Shown here: in pieces, positions 26,028-34,849 of the stretch
Numbering within the stretch: position 1 is the stretch's first letter
How the letters are laid out: every line of letters starts with the position of its first letter
Program-made: the position numbers and the translations under genes
NCBI RefSeq assembly: GCF_036378875.1
Contig: NZ_DASUVO010000128.1
Location: 1 to 64,000 of the forward strand
Direction: 5' to 3'
DNA: 64,000 bases
Source of the DNA: Actinophytocola sp036378875
Lineage (GTDB): Bacteria; Actinomycetota; Actinomycetes; Mycobacteriales; Pseudonocardiaceae
Notes under the pieces: model-generated
What the model saw: the letters and a program-made list of their open reading frames with translations, nothing else
What the model was told of the DNA's origin: nothing
Database searches by the model: none

Positions 26028-27182
26028 TTGCGCTTCAAGCGGGGAGTCGCGGTCACCGCGATCGCGCTGACCAGCGTGCTGTCCGTGGTCGGTTGTGCGA
26101 AGGATACGGGGTCCTCGAACAACTCGTCGGGTAGCGACAGTAGTGCCCAGGGTTGCAAGACCGTGGACAAGCCGGCGGCGGCGACGAGTGAGACGACGTC
26201 GACCGAGGCCGGTGCGTCGGTGGACGGCAGCGCCCTGAACGTGGGCCTGGCGTTCGACATCGGTGGCCGCGGTGACGCTTCGTTCAACGACTCCGCGGCG
26301 GCGGGCCTGGACAAGGCCATCGCCGAGATCGGGGTCAAGAAGGAGAACACCAAGGAGCTCAGCGCCAGCGACCAGGAGAGCGAGGACCAGAAGCTGACCC
26401 GCCTCCGCCAGTTGGCGCAGGAGGGCCGCAACCCGATCGTCGCGGTCGGCTTCGCCTACTCCGACGCGGCCGCCAAGGTCGCCGCCGAGTTCCCGAACCA
26501 GCAGTTCGCCGTGGTCGACGGCTTCGTCGAGAACGCGCCGACGAACCTCAAGTTCCTCGGCTTCGCCGAGAACGAGGGCTCCTTCCTCGTCGGTGTCATC
26601 GCCGCGCTGAAGAGCAAGTCCTGCACCATCGGCTTCGTCGGCGGCGTGAACGTGCCGCTGATCCAGAAGTTCCAGGCCGGCTTCCTGCAGGGTGTGAAGA
26701 CCGTGGCGCCGGACGCCAAGGTCGTCTCGAAGTACATCACCGAGGCGGGCGACCTGACCGGCTTCGCCGACCCGCCGAAGGGCGAGGTCGCCGCGAAGGG
26801 CCTGATCGACCAGGGCGCGGACGTCGTCTACCACGCGGCGGGCGCGTCCGGTAAGGGTGTGTTCGCGGCCGCCAAGAAGGCGAACGTCGAGGCCATCGGC
26901 GTCGACTCCGACCAGTACAACCAGAAGACGGTCGCCGAGTACAAGGACGTCATCATCTCGTCCATGCTCAAGCGCGTCGACGTCGCGGTGTTCGACTACA
27001 TTTCGCTCGCCGCGTCGAACAACCTCGCCGCCCTGCCTCCGGTCTTCGACCTGAAGGTCGACGGCGTCGGCTACTCGACGTCCGGCGGCAAGATCGACGC
27101 CAACGTCCAGGAATGGGTCGACGCGTACAAGCAGCAGATCATCGAGGGCAAGATCAAGGTCGACACCGAACCCAGTAGCTGA
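26028..27182 (+). CDS. BMP-family nucleoside-binding lipoprotein of an ABC importer
   Basis: 384 residues, starting at TTG 26028, chosen because GGAGG lies 9 nt upstream and the product then has a compact lipoprotein signal (R-F-K-R-G, a hydrophobic core, lipobox V-V-G-C with Cys23). GTG 26004 in frame is the alternative. The BMP/Med family signature V-G-L-A-F-D-I-G-G-R-G-D-A-S-F-N-D follows a Ser/Thr-rich linker. The family binds purine and pyrimidine nucleosides. The operon continues with ATPase, two permeases, cdd and deoA, which strongly supports a nucleoside substrate. Confidence 0.9.
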   Translation: MRFKRGVAVTAIALTSVLSVVGCAKDTGSSNNSSGSDSSAQGCKTVDKPAAATSETTSTEAGASVDGSALNVGLAFDIGGRGDASFNDSAAAGLDKAIAEIGVKKENTKELSASDQESEDQKLTRLRQLAQEGRNPIVAVGFAYSDAAAKVAAEFPNQQFAVVDGFVENAPTNLKFLGFAENEGSFLVGVIAALKSKSCTIGFVGGVNVPLIQKFQAGFLQGVKTVAPDAKVVSKYITEAGDLTGFADPPKGEVAAKGLIDQGADVVYHAAGASGKGVFAAAKKANVEAIGVDSDQYNQKTVAEYKDVIISSMLKRVDVAVFDYISLAASNNLAALPPVFDLKVDGVGYSTSGGKIDANVQEWVDAYKQQIIEGKIKVDTEPSS

Positions 27183-27195
27183 GGTTCGGACTGAC

Positions 27196-27240
27196 ACCCG
27201 TGGGTGTGCGGCCACAACGCCGTGCGCCCACGGGTTCTTT
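27196..27240 (+). terminator. attenuator-like stem-loop between binding protein and ATPase
   Basis: ACCCGTGGG (27196-27204) pairs perfectly with CCCACGGGT (27227-27235), with partial inner pairing, and is followed by TCTTT. Such intercistronic hairpins after a binding-protein gene commonly raise its expression relative to the membrane components. Confidence 0.65.
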
Positions 27241-27258
27241 CCTGTGGAGGAAGGTCTC

Positions 27259-28818
27259 ATGACCGACACCGAGGTCGCGGCGTCACCCGCGGTCGTCCTC
27301 ACCGGCATCACCAAGCGGTTCCCGGGCGTCGTCGCCAACAGCGACGTGCACCTGAAGGTCCGCGCCGGCGAGGTGCACGCGCTGTGTGGTGAGAACGGCG
27401 CCGGCAAGTCCACTCTGATGAAGATCCTCTACGGGATGCAGCCCCCCGACGAGGGCACCATCGAGGTGAACGGCGAGCAGGTCAACTTCAAGTCGCCGTC
27501 GGACGCCATCCGCGCCGGCATCGGCATGGTCCATCAGCACTTCATGCTGGCCGACAACCTGACCGTGCTCGAGAACGTCGTGCTGGGCGCCGAAGGCCGC
27601 CACGGCATCGGCAACGGGGCCAAGCGGCGGATCCGCGAGCTGGCCGGCTCGGTCGGGCTCGACCTCGACCCGTCGACGCTGGTGGAACGGCTCGGTGTGG
27701 CCGACCGGCAGCGGGTGGAGATCCTCAAGGTCCTCTACCGCGGCGCCAAGATCATCATCCTCGACGAGCCGACCGCCGTGCTCGTCCCGCAGGAGGTCGA
27801 CGAGCTGTTCGCCACGCTGCGCACGATGCGCGCGGACGGCTACACCTTCCTGTTCATCTCCCACAAGCTCGACGAGGTCCGCGCCATCGCGGACTCGATC
27901 ACCGTGATCCGGCGCGGCACCACGATCGGCACGGTCGAACCCACCTCGGTCACCACCCGCCAGCTCGCCGAGATGATGGTCGGCTCCGAGCTGCCCAGCC
28001 CGGAAACCCGCACGTCCACGGTCACCGACACCGAGATCCTGCGGATCGAGGACCTCACCCTCGAGACGAGCGACGGCCGCCGCCTGCTCGACGGGCTGGA
28101 CCTGGTGGTCCGCTCGGGCGAGGTGGTCGGCATCGCCGGCGTCGAAGGCAACGGTCAGACCGAGCTGGTCGAGACGATCATGGGCATCCGCAAGGCCGCC
28201 GGCGGTCGGATCCTGCTCGCCGACCGCAACCTGACCAAGGCGAGCACGATCGCCCGCCGTGAGGCCGGCATCGGCTACATCCCCGAGGACCGTACCCGCC
28301 ACGGCCTGCTGCTCACCGAGCCGCTGTGGAAGAACCGGATCCTGGGCTACCAGACCAGACATCCGACCGCGCGTGGCGCGTTCCTGGACATCGCGGGCGC
28401 CCGCAAGGACACGCAGCGGATCGTCGAGGAGTTCGACGTCCGCACCCCCGGCATCGATGTCGCCGCAGCCTCGCTGTCCGGCGGCAACCAGCAGAAACTG
28501 GTCATCGGCCGGGAGTTGTCCGGCGAACCAATGCTGCTGATCGCGTCGCACCCGACCCGTGGTGTCGACGTCGGCGCGCAGGCCGCCATCTGGGACCACA
28601 TCCGCAACGCGCGGGCGGCGGGACTCGCCGTGCTGCTGGTCTCCGCCGACCTCGACGAGCTGATCGGACTGTCCGACTCGATCAAGGTCATGCTGCGGGG
28701 CCGGTTCGTCGCGGACGCCGACCCGGCCACTGTCACGCCAGAGGACCTCGGCAGCGCGATGACCGGCGCTGGACAGGTCGACGAGTCAGGTCTTCTTGTG
28801 ACTGGAGGTGACCAGTGA
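27259..28818 (+). CDS. nucleoside ABC transporter ATP-binding protein (two ABC domains)
   Basis: 519 residues with two ABC modules. The first has Walker A G-E-N-G-A-G-K-S-T near residue 44 and Walker B I-I-L-D-E-P-T-A-V-L. The second has the degenerate Walker A G-V-E-G-N-G-Q-T-E-L, signature L-S-G-G-N-Q-Q-K near 409 and A-S-H-P-T-R-G-V-D in place of Walker B. This asymmetry is normal for the NupO/YufO type, where one site is inactive. ATG 27259 follows GGAGG. The stop overlaps the GTG of the first permease. It energises uptake of nucleosides captured by the BMP lipoprotein. Confidence 0.92.
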   Translation: MTDTEVAASPAVVLTGITKRFPGVVANSDVHLKVRAGEVHALCGENGAGKSTLMKILYGMQPPDEGTIEVNGEQVNFKSPSDAIRAGIGMVHQHFMLADNLTVLENVVLGAEGRHGIGNGAKRRIRELAGSVGLDLDPSTLVERLGVADRQRVEILKVLYRGAKIIILDEPTAVLVPQEVDELFATLRTMRADGYTFLFISHKLDEVRAIADSITVIRRGTTIGTVEPTSVTTRQLAEMMVGSELPSPETRTSTVTDTEILRIEDLTLETSDGRRLLDGLDLVVRSGEVVGIAGVEGNGQTELVETIMGIRKAAGGRILLADRNLTKASTIARREAGIGYIPEDRTRHGLLLTEPLWKNRILGYQTRHPTARGAFLDIAGARKDTQRIVEEFDVRTPGIDVAAASLSGGNQQKLVIGRELSGEPMLLIASHPTRGVDVGAQAAIWDHIRNARAAGLAVLLVSADLDELIGLSDSIKVMLRGRFVADADPATVTPEDLGSAMTGAGQVDESGLLVTGGDQ

Positions 28819-29900
28819 ACGCTCGCTTGCGCTCTTCACTGCTGGCGCCCGTTCTCGCGGTCGTGGTCGCCGCCGGGCTCTGCGCGATCGTGCTGCTCCT
28901 GTCCGGGGCGAACCCGGCCAGCGCGCTCGGCGCGATGATCGGACAGGTCGGCGAGGGCCAGGTCGCCGTCGACATCGTGAACTCGACGGCCATCTACATG
29001 CTGGCCGCGCTGGCCGCAGCCATCGGGTTCCACATGAACCTGCTGAACATCGGGATCGAGGGCCAGTACCGGGTCGGCGCGCTGGTCGCGGCCATCGTCG
29101 GTGGCGCGATCGTGCTGCCGCCCGTGCTGCACTGGCTGGTGATCCTCCTGGTCGCGGCCATCGCCGGCGCGGCGTGGGCCACCCTGCCGGCCATCCTCAA
29201 GGTCACGCGCGGGGTGCACGAGGTGCTCTCCACGATCATGATGAACGCGATCGCCTTCGGGCTCGCCGCGTTCCTGATCCGCCGCGACCAGTTCGGCATC
29301 CTCATCGGCAACAACGTCTCCACCGAGCCGATCGCCGAGTCCGGCCAGGTGCCCGGCATCGACCTCGGCAGCCGCGGCACGATCTTCGGGCTGGTGTTCC
29401 TGGCAGTCGTCGCGGCCGGCGTGTACGGGGTCGTGATGAACCGGACCCGGTTCGGGTTCGAACTCAAGGCTTCCGGGCTGTCGCCCACCGCGGCTGCCGC
29501 AGGCGGCGTCAACGCCAAGAAGATGATCGTGGTGTCGCTGCTCGTGTCGGGCGCGGTCGCCGGTCTGGTCGGCATGCCCGAGATCCTCGGCCGCGACCAC
29601 GCCTACACGCTGAACTTCGCGTCCGGCTACGGCTTCGCGGGGATCGGCATCGCGCTGCTCGGCCGCAACCACCCGGTGGGCATCGCGTTCGGGTCGCTGC
29701 TGTGGGCGTTCCTGGAGAAGGCGAAGGGCGCGCTGGACAACGAGGGCGTGCCGAGAGAGATCGCGACGATCATGCAGGGGTCGATCGTGCTGTCGGTGGT
29801 CGTCGCGTACGAGATCGTGAAGCGGATGGACCTGGCAGCTGAGCAGCGGCGGGTCGGTAGGGCCACGGGTACCGCGGTTGAGCCGGAGGCGGTCAAATGA
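28815..29900 (+). CDS. nucleoside ABC transporter permease 1 (NupP/YufP type)
   Basis: 361 residues, BPD_transp_2 family, with an N-terminal membrane anchor and about eight further hydrophobic helices. The family hallmark N-I-G-I-E-G-Q-Y lies near residue 76, V-L-S-T-I-M-M-N near 138, and the coupling-helix region L-K-A-S-G-L-S-P-T-A-A-A-A-G-G near 215. It overlaps both neighbours by 4 nt. It pairs with the following permease to form a heterodimeric channel. Confidence 0.9.
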   Translation: MNARLRSSLLAPVLAVVVAAGLCAIVLLLSGANPASALGAMIGQVGEGQVAVDIVNSTAIYMLAALAAAIGFHMNLLNIGIEGQYRVGALVAAIVGGAIVLPPVLHWLVILLVAAIAGAAWATLPAILKVTRGVHEVLSTIMMNAIAFGLAAFLIRRDQFGILIGNNVSTEPIAESGQVPGIDLGSRGTIFGLVFLAVVAAGVYGVVMNRTRFGFELKASGLSPTAAAAGGVNAKKMIVVSLLVSGAVAGLVGMPEILGRDHAYTLNFASGYGFAGIGIALLGRNHPVGIAFGSLLWAFLEKAKGALDNEGVPREIATIMQGSIVLSVVVAYEIVKRMDLAAEQRRVGRATGTAVEPEAVK

Positions 29901-31171
29901 GCATGGTTGATGTGCAGCCCAGCGCGGCTGGCATGACGATGACGCCGCCGCCGCGTAAGCGGGTGCTGCCTGGCTGGGCGATCTTCGCGATCGGTGTGGT
30001 CGCGGTGGTCGGCGTGCTCGCCACCACCTCGTACCTGACCGGGCAGCCGGCACTGACGTCGACCTCGACGATGCAGAACACGATCACCCTCGGTCTGCCG
30101 ATCCTCCTGTGTGGTCTCGGCGGCATCTGGGCGGAACGCTCCGGGATGATCAACATTGGGCTCGAGGGCATGATGATCCTCGGCACCTGGGGCGCGGCGT
30201 TCGGCGGCTACCACTGGGGTCCGTGGGTGGCGGTGCTGTCCGGGATGATCTTCGGCGCCGTGGGTGGTGCGCTGCACGCGGTCGCGACCGTGACGTTCGG
30301 CGTCAACCACATCGTGTCCGGTGTCGCGATCAACCTGCTCGGCGCCGGCGTCGCGAAGTACCTCTCGACGCTGATCTTCGCGCCGATCTCGGACAACCCT
30401 CGGGACTCGCCGCCGATCGAGCAGTTCGACACGTACTCCGCGCCCGGCCTGTCCGACTGGCTGGGTGACCTTGAACGCGAGCAGCGCGTGGTGATCTCCG
30501 ACATCGCCGGCCTCCTGCGCGGGTTGGTGACCGGGGTGTCGCCGACGCTGATCATCGGGATCCTGCTGGTGATCCTGACCTACGTCGTGCTGTGGCGAAC
30601 GCGGTTCGGGCTGCGGCTGCGGTCGTGTGGCGAGAACCCGAAGGCGGCCGAGTCGCTCGGCGTGAACGTGTACTTCTACAAGTACGTCGCGGTGATCGCG
30701 TCGGGTGCGCTGGCGGGCATCGGCGGCGCCGCGCTGGTGCTCGGCTCCAGCCCGTCGATCTACCAGGAGGGCCAGACCGCCAACCGCGGGTTCATCGGCC
30801 TCGCCGCGATGATCTTCGGCAACTGGCGGCCGGGTGGCACGTTGGCCGGCGCCGGGCTGTTCGGCTACGCGGACGGGCTGCGGCTGTCCGCGACCCCGGA
30901 GGCCGTGCACGCGCTGCTGTACGCGGCGGTGATCTCGGCCGGGCTGCTGGTGATCTGGCAGCTGTTCCGTCGCAAGTGGACGACGGCGGCCCTCGCCGCG
31001 GTGGGCGCGGTCGGCGTGTACGCGCTCTACTTCGCGACCGACGAGCTGCCGCAGGAGTTCCTGCCGTACATGCCGCACATCATCACGCTGATCGTGCTGG
31101 CACTGGCCGCGCAGCGACTACGACCGCCCGCCGCGGACGGCGTACCGTACCGGCGAGGTGAGGGTGACTGA
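29897..31171 (+). CDS. nucleoside ABC transporter permease 2 (NupQ/YufQ type)
   Basis: 424 residues, longer than the usual roughly 310-residue partner because of an N-terminal extension of about 50 residues and a C-terminal extension with two more hydrophobic segments. The central core has M-I-N-I-G-L-E-G-M-M-I (near 85), V-N-H-I-V-S-G-V-A-I-N and the coupling segment R-S-C-G-E-N-P-K-A-A-E-S-L-G (near 242). Its stop is 5 nt before cytidine deaminase, so salvage enzymes are co-transcribed with the importer. Confidence 0.9.
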   Translation: MSMVDVQPSAAGMTMTPPPRKRVLPGWAIFAIGVVAVVGVLATTSYLTGQPALTSTSTMQNTITLGLPILLCGLGGIWAERSGMINIGLEGMMILGTWGAAFGGYHWGPWVAVLSGMIFGAVGGALHAVATVTFGVNHIVSGVAINLLGAGVAKYLSTLIFAPISDNPRDSPPIEQFDTYSAPGLSDWLGDLEREQRVVISDIAGLLRGLVTGVSPTLIIGILLVILTYVVLWRTRFGLRLRSCGENPKAAESLGVNVYFYKYVAVIASGALAGIGGAALVLGSSPSIYQEGQTANRGFIGLAAMIFGNWRPGGTLAGAGLFGYADGLRLSATPEAVHALLYAAVISAGLLVIWQLFRRKWTTAALAAVGAVGVYALYFATDELPQEFLPYMPHIITLIVLALAAQRLRPPAADGVPYRRGEGD

Positions 31172-31176
31172 GGACC

Positions 31177-31569
31177 GTGAACATCGTGCCTGATTGGGAC
31201 AAGTTACGGGCCGCCGCGGTCGAGGCGGCCCAGTTGGCTTACTGCCCGTACTCCGGCTTACAGGTCGGGGCCGCGGCGCTGGTGGACGACGGCCGGCTCG
31301 TGACCGGCTGCAATGTCGAGAACGCCGCGTACGGGGTCGGCTTGTGCGCGGAGTGCACGATGGCGGGGCAGCTGCGGCTGTCCGGCGGTGGGCGTCTTGT
31401 CGCGGTGGCGTGCCGTAGCGGGGCCGGCGAGCTGCTGACCCCGTGCGGCCGGTGCCGGCAGATCCTGTTCGAGCTCGGTGGACCGGACTGCCTGGTGGAC
31501 ATGCCGGGCGGTCCGGTGCCGATGTCGCAGGTCCTTCCGCACGCGTTCGGCCCGGCGCAACTACCGTGA
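31177..31569 (+). CDS. cdd: cytidine deaminase
   Basis: 130 residues, the standard length of the homotetrameric enzyme that deaminates cytidine and deoxycytidine to uridine and deoxyuridine. The zinc/catalytic motif C-A-E lies at 57-59 (Glu59 the proton shuttle), and the second zinc motif P-C-G-R-C at 89-93 supplies Cys90 and Cys93. C-P-Y-S at 23-26 and N-V-E-N-A at 46-50 are substrate contacts. GTG 31177 is used; GTG 31186 is a slightly shorter alternative. It is directly downstream of the nucleoside permease. Confidence 0.95.
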   Translation: MNIVPDWDKLRAAAVEAAQLAYCPYSGLQVGAAALVDDGRLVTGCNVENAAYGVGLCAECTMAGQLRLSGGGRLVAVACRSGAGELLTPCGRCRQILFELGGPDCLVDMPGGPVPMSQVLPHAFGPAQLP

Positions 31570-31573
31570 CGGC

Positions 31574-32842
31574 GTGAAACACACGGCTGTCGACGTCATC
31601 CGCGCAAAGCGGGACGGTGAAATCCTCTCGGACGAGCAGATCGACTGGGTGATCGCCGCGTACACGCGCGGTGAGGTGGCCGACGAGCAGATGTCCGCGC
31701 TGGCCATGGCGGTGTTCCTGAACGGCCTCACGTCAGCCGAGACGGCGCGCTGGACCCAGGCGATGATCGACTCGGGTGAGCGGCTGTCGTGGCCGGTGTC
31801 GACGGTCGACAAGCACTCGACCGGTGGGGTGGGTGACAAGATCACGTTGCCGCTCGCGCCGCTGGTCGCCGCCTGTGGAGTGGCCGTGCCGCAGCTGTCT
31901 GGCCGTGGGCTTGGTCACACGGGCGGCACGCTGGACAAGCTGGAGTCCATCCCCGGCTGGCGGGCATCGCTGTCGTCCGCCGAGATCCGCGACCAGCTGC
32001 TGTCGGTCGGGGCGGTGATCTGCGCACCGACCGAGGGGTTGGCGCCTGCGGACCGGAAGCTCTACGCGCTGCGGGACGTGACCGCGACCGTGGAGTGCGT
32101 GCCGCTGATCGCGTCGTCGATCATGTCGAAGAAGATCGCCGAGGGCGCCGGGGCGCTGGTGCTGGACGTGAAGGTAGGCTCCGGGGCGTTCATGAAGTCG
32201 CTGCCCGCGGCGCGGGAGTTGGCATCGGCGCTGGTCGAGCTGGGTGTGGCGCACGGGCAGAAGGTGGCGGCGCTGCTGACGGACATGTCGGTGCCGCTGG
32301 GCCGCGCGGTGGGGAACGCGGTCGAGGTGGCGGAGGCCGTGGACGTGCTGCAGGGCGGCGGACCGGCGGACGTGGTCTCGCTGACGGTCGCCCTGGCCGC
32401 CGAGATGCTGTCGCTGGCGGGCGTGTCGGCGGACCCGGCGGCGGTGTTGGCGTCGGGTGAGGCGTTCGAGACGTGGTGCCGGATGATCACGGCGCAGGAC
32501 GGTGACCCTTCGGCGGCGTTACCGTCCCCGAAGCACGTGCACGTGGTGGAGGCGCCGCGCGGCGGCGTGCTGAGCCGGTTGGACGCGTTGGGCGTCGGGG
32601 TGGCGGCGTGGCGCCTTGGCGCGGGCCGCGCACGCAAGGAGGACCCGGTCCAGGCGGCGGCGGGGATTCTGTGCCACGCGAAACCGGGCGAGAGGGTAAC
32701 GGCGGGTCAGCCACTGCTGGAACTGCACACCGACACCCCGGACGCGGTGGAAGGCGCACTAGCGGCCCTGACCGACGCGTACGAAATCACGGAAGAAGCC
32801 CCAGCGAAAACCCCGCTGATATTGGACACAATTCGCGGCTGA
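31574..32842 (+). CDS. deoA: thymidine/pyrimidine-nucleoside phosphorylase
   Basis: 422 residues; phosphorolyses thymidine, deoxyuridine and perhaps uridine, releasing base and (deoxy)ribose-1-phosphate. The family signature K-H-S-T-G-G-V-G-D-K lies at about 80-89, S-G-R-G-L-G-H-T-G-G-T-L-D-K-L-E near 111, and the C-terminal lipoyl-like domain is complete. GTG 31574 starts 4 nt after the cdd stop. Its sugar-phosphate product would feed the mutase at 44458 and deoC at 52544. Confidence 0.95.
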   Translation: MKHTAVDVIRAKRDGEILSDEQIDWVIAAYTRGEVADEQMSALAMAVFLNGLTSAETARWTQAMIDSGERLSWPVSTVDKHSTGGVGDKITLPLAPLVAACGVAVPQLSGRGLGHTGGTLDKLESIPGWRASLSSAEIRDQLLSVGAVICAPTEGLAPADRKLYALRDVTATVECVPLIASSIMSKKIAEGAGALVLDVKVGSGAFMKSLPAARELASALVELGVAHGQKVAALLTDMSVPLGRAVGNAVEVAEAVDVLQGGGPADVVSLTVALAAEMLSLAGVSADPAAVLASGEAFETWCRMITAQDGDPSAALPSPKHVHVVEAPRGGVLSRLDALGVGVAAWRLGAGRARKEDPVQAAAGILCHAKPGERVTAGQPLLELHTDTPDAVEGALAALTDAYEITEEAPAKTPLILDTIRG

Positions 32843-32927
32843 GGCCGGCCTCCGGCCCCCCGAATCCCAGCGTACCGGCGCCCACCGACAATTCCGGCCG
32901 CCGCCCGCCGAGCTATCCACAACCCCC

Positions 32928-33060
32928 GCGTGTCCAACACACAGGACCCGCGTGTCCAACGTACGAAACCGCTGAGTTCAACAAATCGGACAAGCGCGAA
33001 TTGCTGAACTCAGCGGTCTGGACTGTTGGACACGCGGGTCTCTGGTGTTGGGCACGCGCG
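32928..33060. repeat. long nested inverted repeat between convergent genes
   Basis: A 15-bp perfect arm ACCCGCGTGTCCAAC (32946-32960) pairs with 33025-33039, and an inner 13-bp perfect arm ACCGCTGAGTTCA (32968-32980) pairs with 33005-33017. Further imperfect pairing outside (CGCGTGTCCAAC / GTTGGGCACGCG) extends the structure to about 130 bp. It lies between the 3' ends of deoA (+) and the M20 gene (-) and is likely a bidirectional terminator or a member of a dispersed palindromic family. Confidence 0.8.
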
Positions 33061-33063
33061 GGG

Positions 33064-34257
33064 TCAGGCCAGGGCGGCCAGTGCTGTGTGTGTCAGGACT
33101 CGGACGCCGGTCAGCAGGGCGCGTTCGTCGAGGCGGAAGGTGGGCTGGTGGATGTCGGGCTGGGGGCCGTCGCCGGACCAGACGCCCAGGCGGGCGAACG
33201 AGCCGGGAACGTTCTCCAGGTACCAGCCGAAGTCCTCGCCGCCCGAGGACTGCTTCGTGGTCGTGATCGCCTGCTCGCCCAAGGCCGCTTCGACGCCCGC
33301 ACGTAGGACGGATTCCGACTCCACGTCGTTGACCACCGGAGGAACGCCGCGGCGGTGTTCCAGCTCGAAGCCGACGCCGGTCGGGGCCAGGAGGGACTGC
33401 ACGAGGCCCGCCACCAGCGGTTCCAGGTCGGCCCACACCTCGTGGTCGCCGGTCCGCAGGGTGCCGCGCAGCACGCCGTCCTGCGGGACCGCGTTCGGCG
33501 CCTCACCCGCGTGCACCGCGCCCCACACCAGCACCGTGCCTGAGCGCGGGTCGATGCGACGGGACAGCAGCGCCGGCAGACCGGTGATGACCGTGCCGAG
33601 CGCGTGCACCAGGTCCGCGGTCAGGTGGGGGCGGGACGTGTGGCCGCCCGGCGAGGTCAGCCGCAGCTCCAGCAGGTCCGTCGCCGACGTGATGGCGCCG
33701 ACGCGAGTGCCGACCCTGCCGACCTCGAGGCGCGGGTCGCAGTGCAGACCGAAGATCGCCTCGACTCCGTCAAGTCCCCCAGACGCGATGACGTCCAACG
33801 CGCCACCCGGCATGACCTCCTCGGCGGGCTGGAACACGAGCCGTACCCGGCCCGGCAGCTCCGGCGCGGACGCGAGCGCGAGGCCGGCGCCGAGCAGCAT
33901 CGAGGTGTGCCCGTCATGGCCGCACGCGTGTGCGGCGCCGGGAATGGAGGAGGCGAACGGCAGGCCGGTGAGCTCGGTGATCGGCAGGGCGTCCATGTCG
34001 GCACGCAGGGCGACACAACGGTCGCCGTCGCCGATGTCACAGATCAACCCGGTGCCGGTGTCGAAGACCTTCGGTCGCAGCCCCGCAGCGGACAGCAGGC
34101 CGGCTACCAGCTCAGTCGTGTTGTACTCCCGCCGCGACAGCTCGGGATGCTGGTGGATGTGCCGGTACCAGGCCACGACGTCGAGGGCGTTGCGGACAAG
34201 CCAGTCGTCCAGCCATGCCGGCCCTCGGCCGGCTCCTATGTCCTCCACAGAGGGCAT
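33064..34257 (-). CDS. M20-family amidohydrolase
   Basis: 397 residues if started at the ATG at 34257, which has GAGGG about 7 nt upstream; a longer in-frame start at 34416 would add 53 residues of no family resemblance. M20 dizinc peptidase/hippurate-hydrolase motifs are present: H-Q-H-P-E-L-S, A-D-M-D-A-L-P-I, A-C-G-H-D-G-H-T-S, F-Q-P-A-E-E, L-H-C-D-P and the C-terminal S-S-G-G-E-D-F-G-W-Y. The family removes acyl groups from amino acids or cleaves small amides. Substrate unknown. Confidence 0.9.
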   Translation of the reverse strand: MPSVEDIGAGRGPAWLDDWLVRNALDVVAWYRHIHQHPELSRREYNTTELVAGLLSAAGLRPKVFDTGTGLICDIGDGDRCVALRADMDALPITELTGLPFASSIPGAAHACGHDGHTSMLLGAGLALASAPELPGRVRLVFQPAEEVMPGGALDVIASGGLDGVEAIFGLHCDPRLEVGRVGTRVGAITSATDLLELRLTSPGGHTSRPHLTADLVHALGTVITGLPALLSRRIDPRSGTVLVWGAVHAGEAPNAVPQDGVLRGTLRTGDHEVWADLEPLVAGLVQSLLAPTGVGFELEHRRGVPPVVNDVESESVLRAGVEAALGEQAITTTKQSSGGEDFGWYLENVPGSFARLGVWSGDGPQPDIHQPTFRLDERALLTGVRVLTHTALAALA

Positions 34258-34508
34258 ACTGACGCCCTCGTCCGTGATTAGCACACCGGTTGCCCTGTTC
34301 GCGGCGGAACTGCCGCCCTCCTTGGGCGCATCGGACCGCGAGTCGAGCACAGTCACGCGGTCCTCCCAAGTTTTCGTGAGTTGGTCATGATTTGCCAATC
34401 CTGCACCATTGCGCACGAGGTTTCCTGGCCTACCGATTGCCGGTACGACCAGAGCGCCGAGTGGCCACGGCGCTTCAGCCTCGCTAAACGATCTCGGTCG
34501 GCCAGCGG

Positions 34509-34823
34509 TCAGCCGGCCTTCGCCTTCTTCCGACGAATGCTCCGGCCCCAGATCACGATGCCTACCAGCACGACGGAGGTGATCCCCATGACGAGCTTGC
34601 GCCGTGACTCCTGACGGTCCGCCTCCGATTCGGCGGGGTCCAGGTCGACCGTCGGTGCGGTCGTCCCGGTGGACGGTCCAGTGGGCGGCGTCGATGGTGG
34701 TTGCCCGGCGACGAGGCCGTACTCGCGATTCGACGGTTGTGACTCGGCGAGCGCGTGAACCGGAAGCAGCGCCACGATGAGGCCCGTGAGGGTCACAAAG
34801 AGCAGTCGAGTGGCGCTACGCAT
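34509..34823 (-). CDS. small exported, C-terminally anchored protein
   Basis: 104 residues. Signal peptide about 1-26 (L-L-F-V-T-L-T-G-L-I-V-A-L-L, then A-L-A), a Pro/Thr-rich extracellular stretch (about 40-60), a charged helix, a membrane segment at about 78-93 and the tail R-S-I-R-R-K-K-A-K-A-G. No catalytic domain. The gene appears leaderless: TAGGCT (34835-34830) ends 6 nt before the ATG. Its function is not recognisable. The 251 nt between its 3' end and the M20 start show no gene. Confidence 0.75.
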   Translation of the reverse strand: MRSATRLLFVTLTGLIVALLPVHALAESQPSNREYGLVAGQPPSTPPTGPSTGTTAPTVDLDPAESEADRQESRRKLVMGITSVVLVGIVIWGRSIRRKKAKAG

Positions 34824-34829
34824 GTGACC

Positions 34830-34835
34830 AGCCTA
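34830..34835 (-). promoter_or_regulatory. -10 box TAGGCT for a leaderless transcript
   Basis: TAGGCT is followed by 6 nt (GGTCAC) and the ATG of the 104-residue protein; no SD is present. Confidence 0.55.
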
Positions 34836-34849
34836 GCGAAGCGAGTCCA

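Noticed and set aside
34257..34416. Longer N-terminus for the M20 amidohydrolase
   Set aside because: The extra 53 residues do not resemble the family, while the internal ATG at 34257 has a well-placed GAGGG and gives the usual length.
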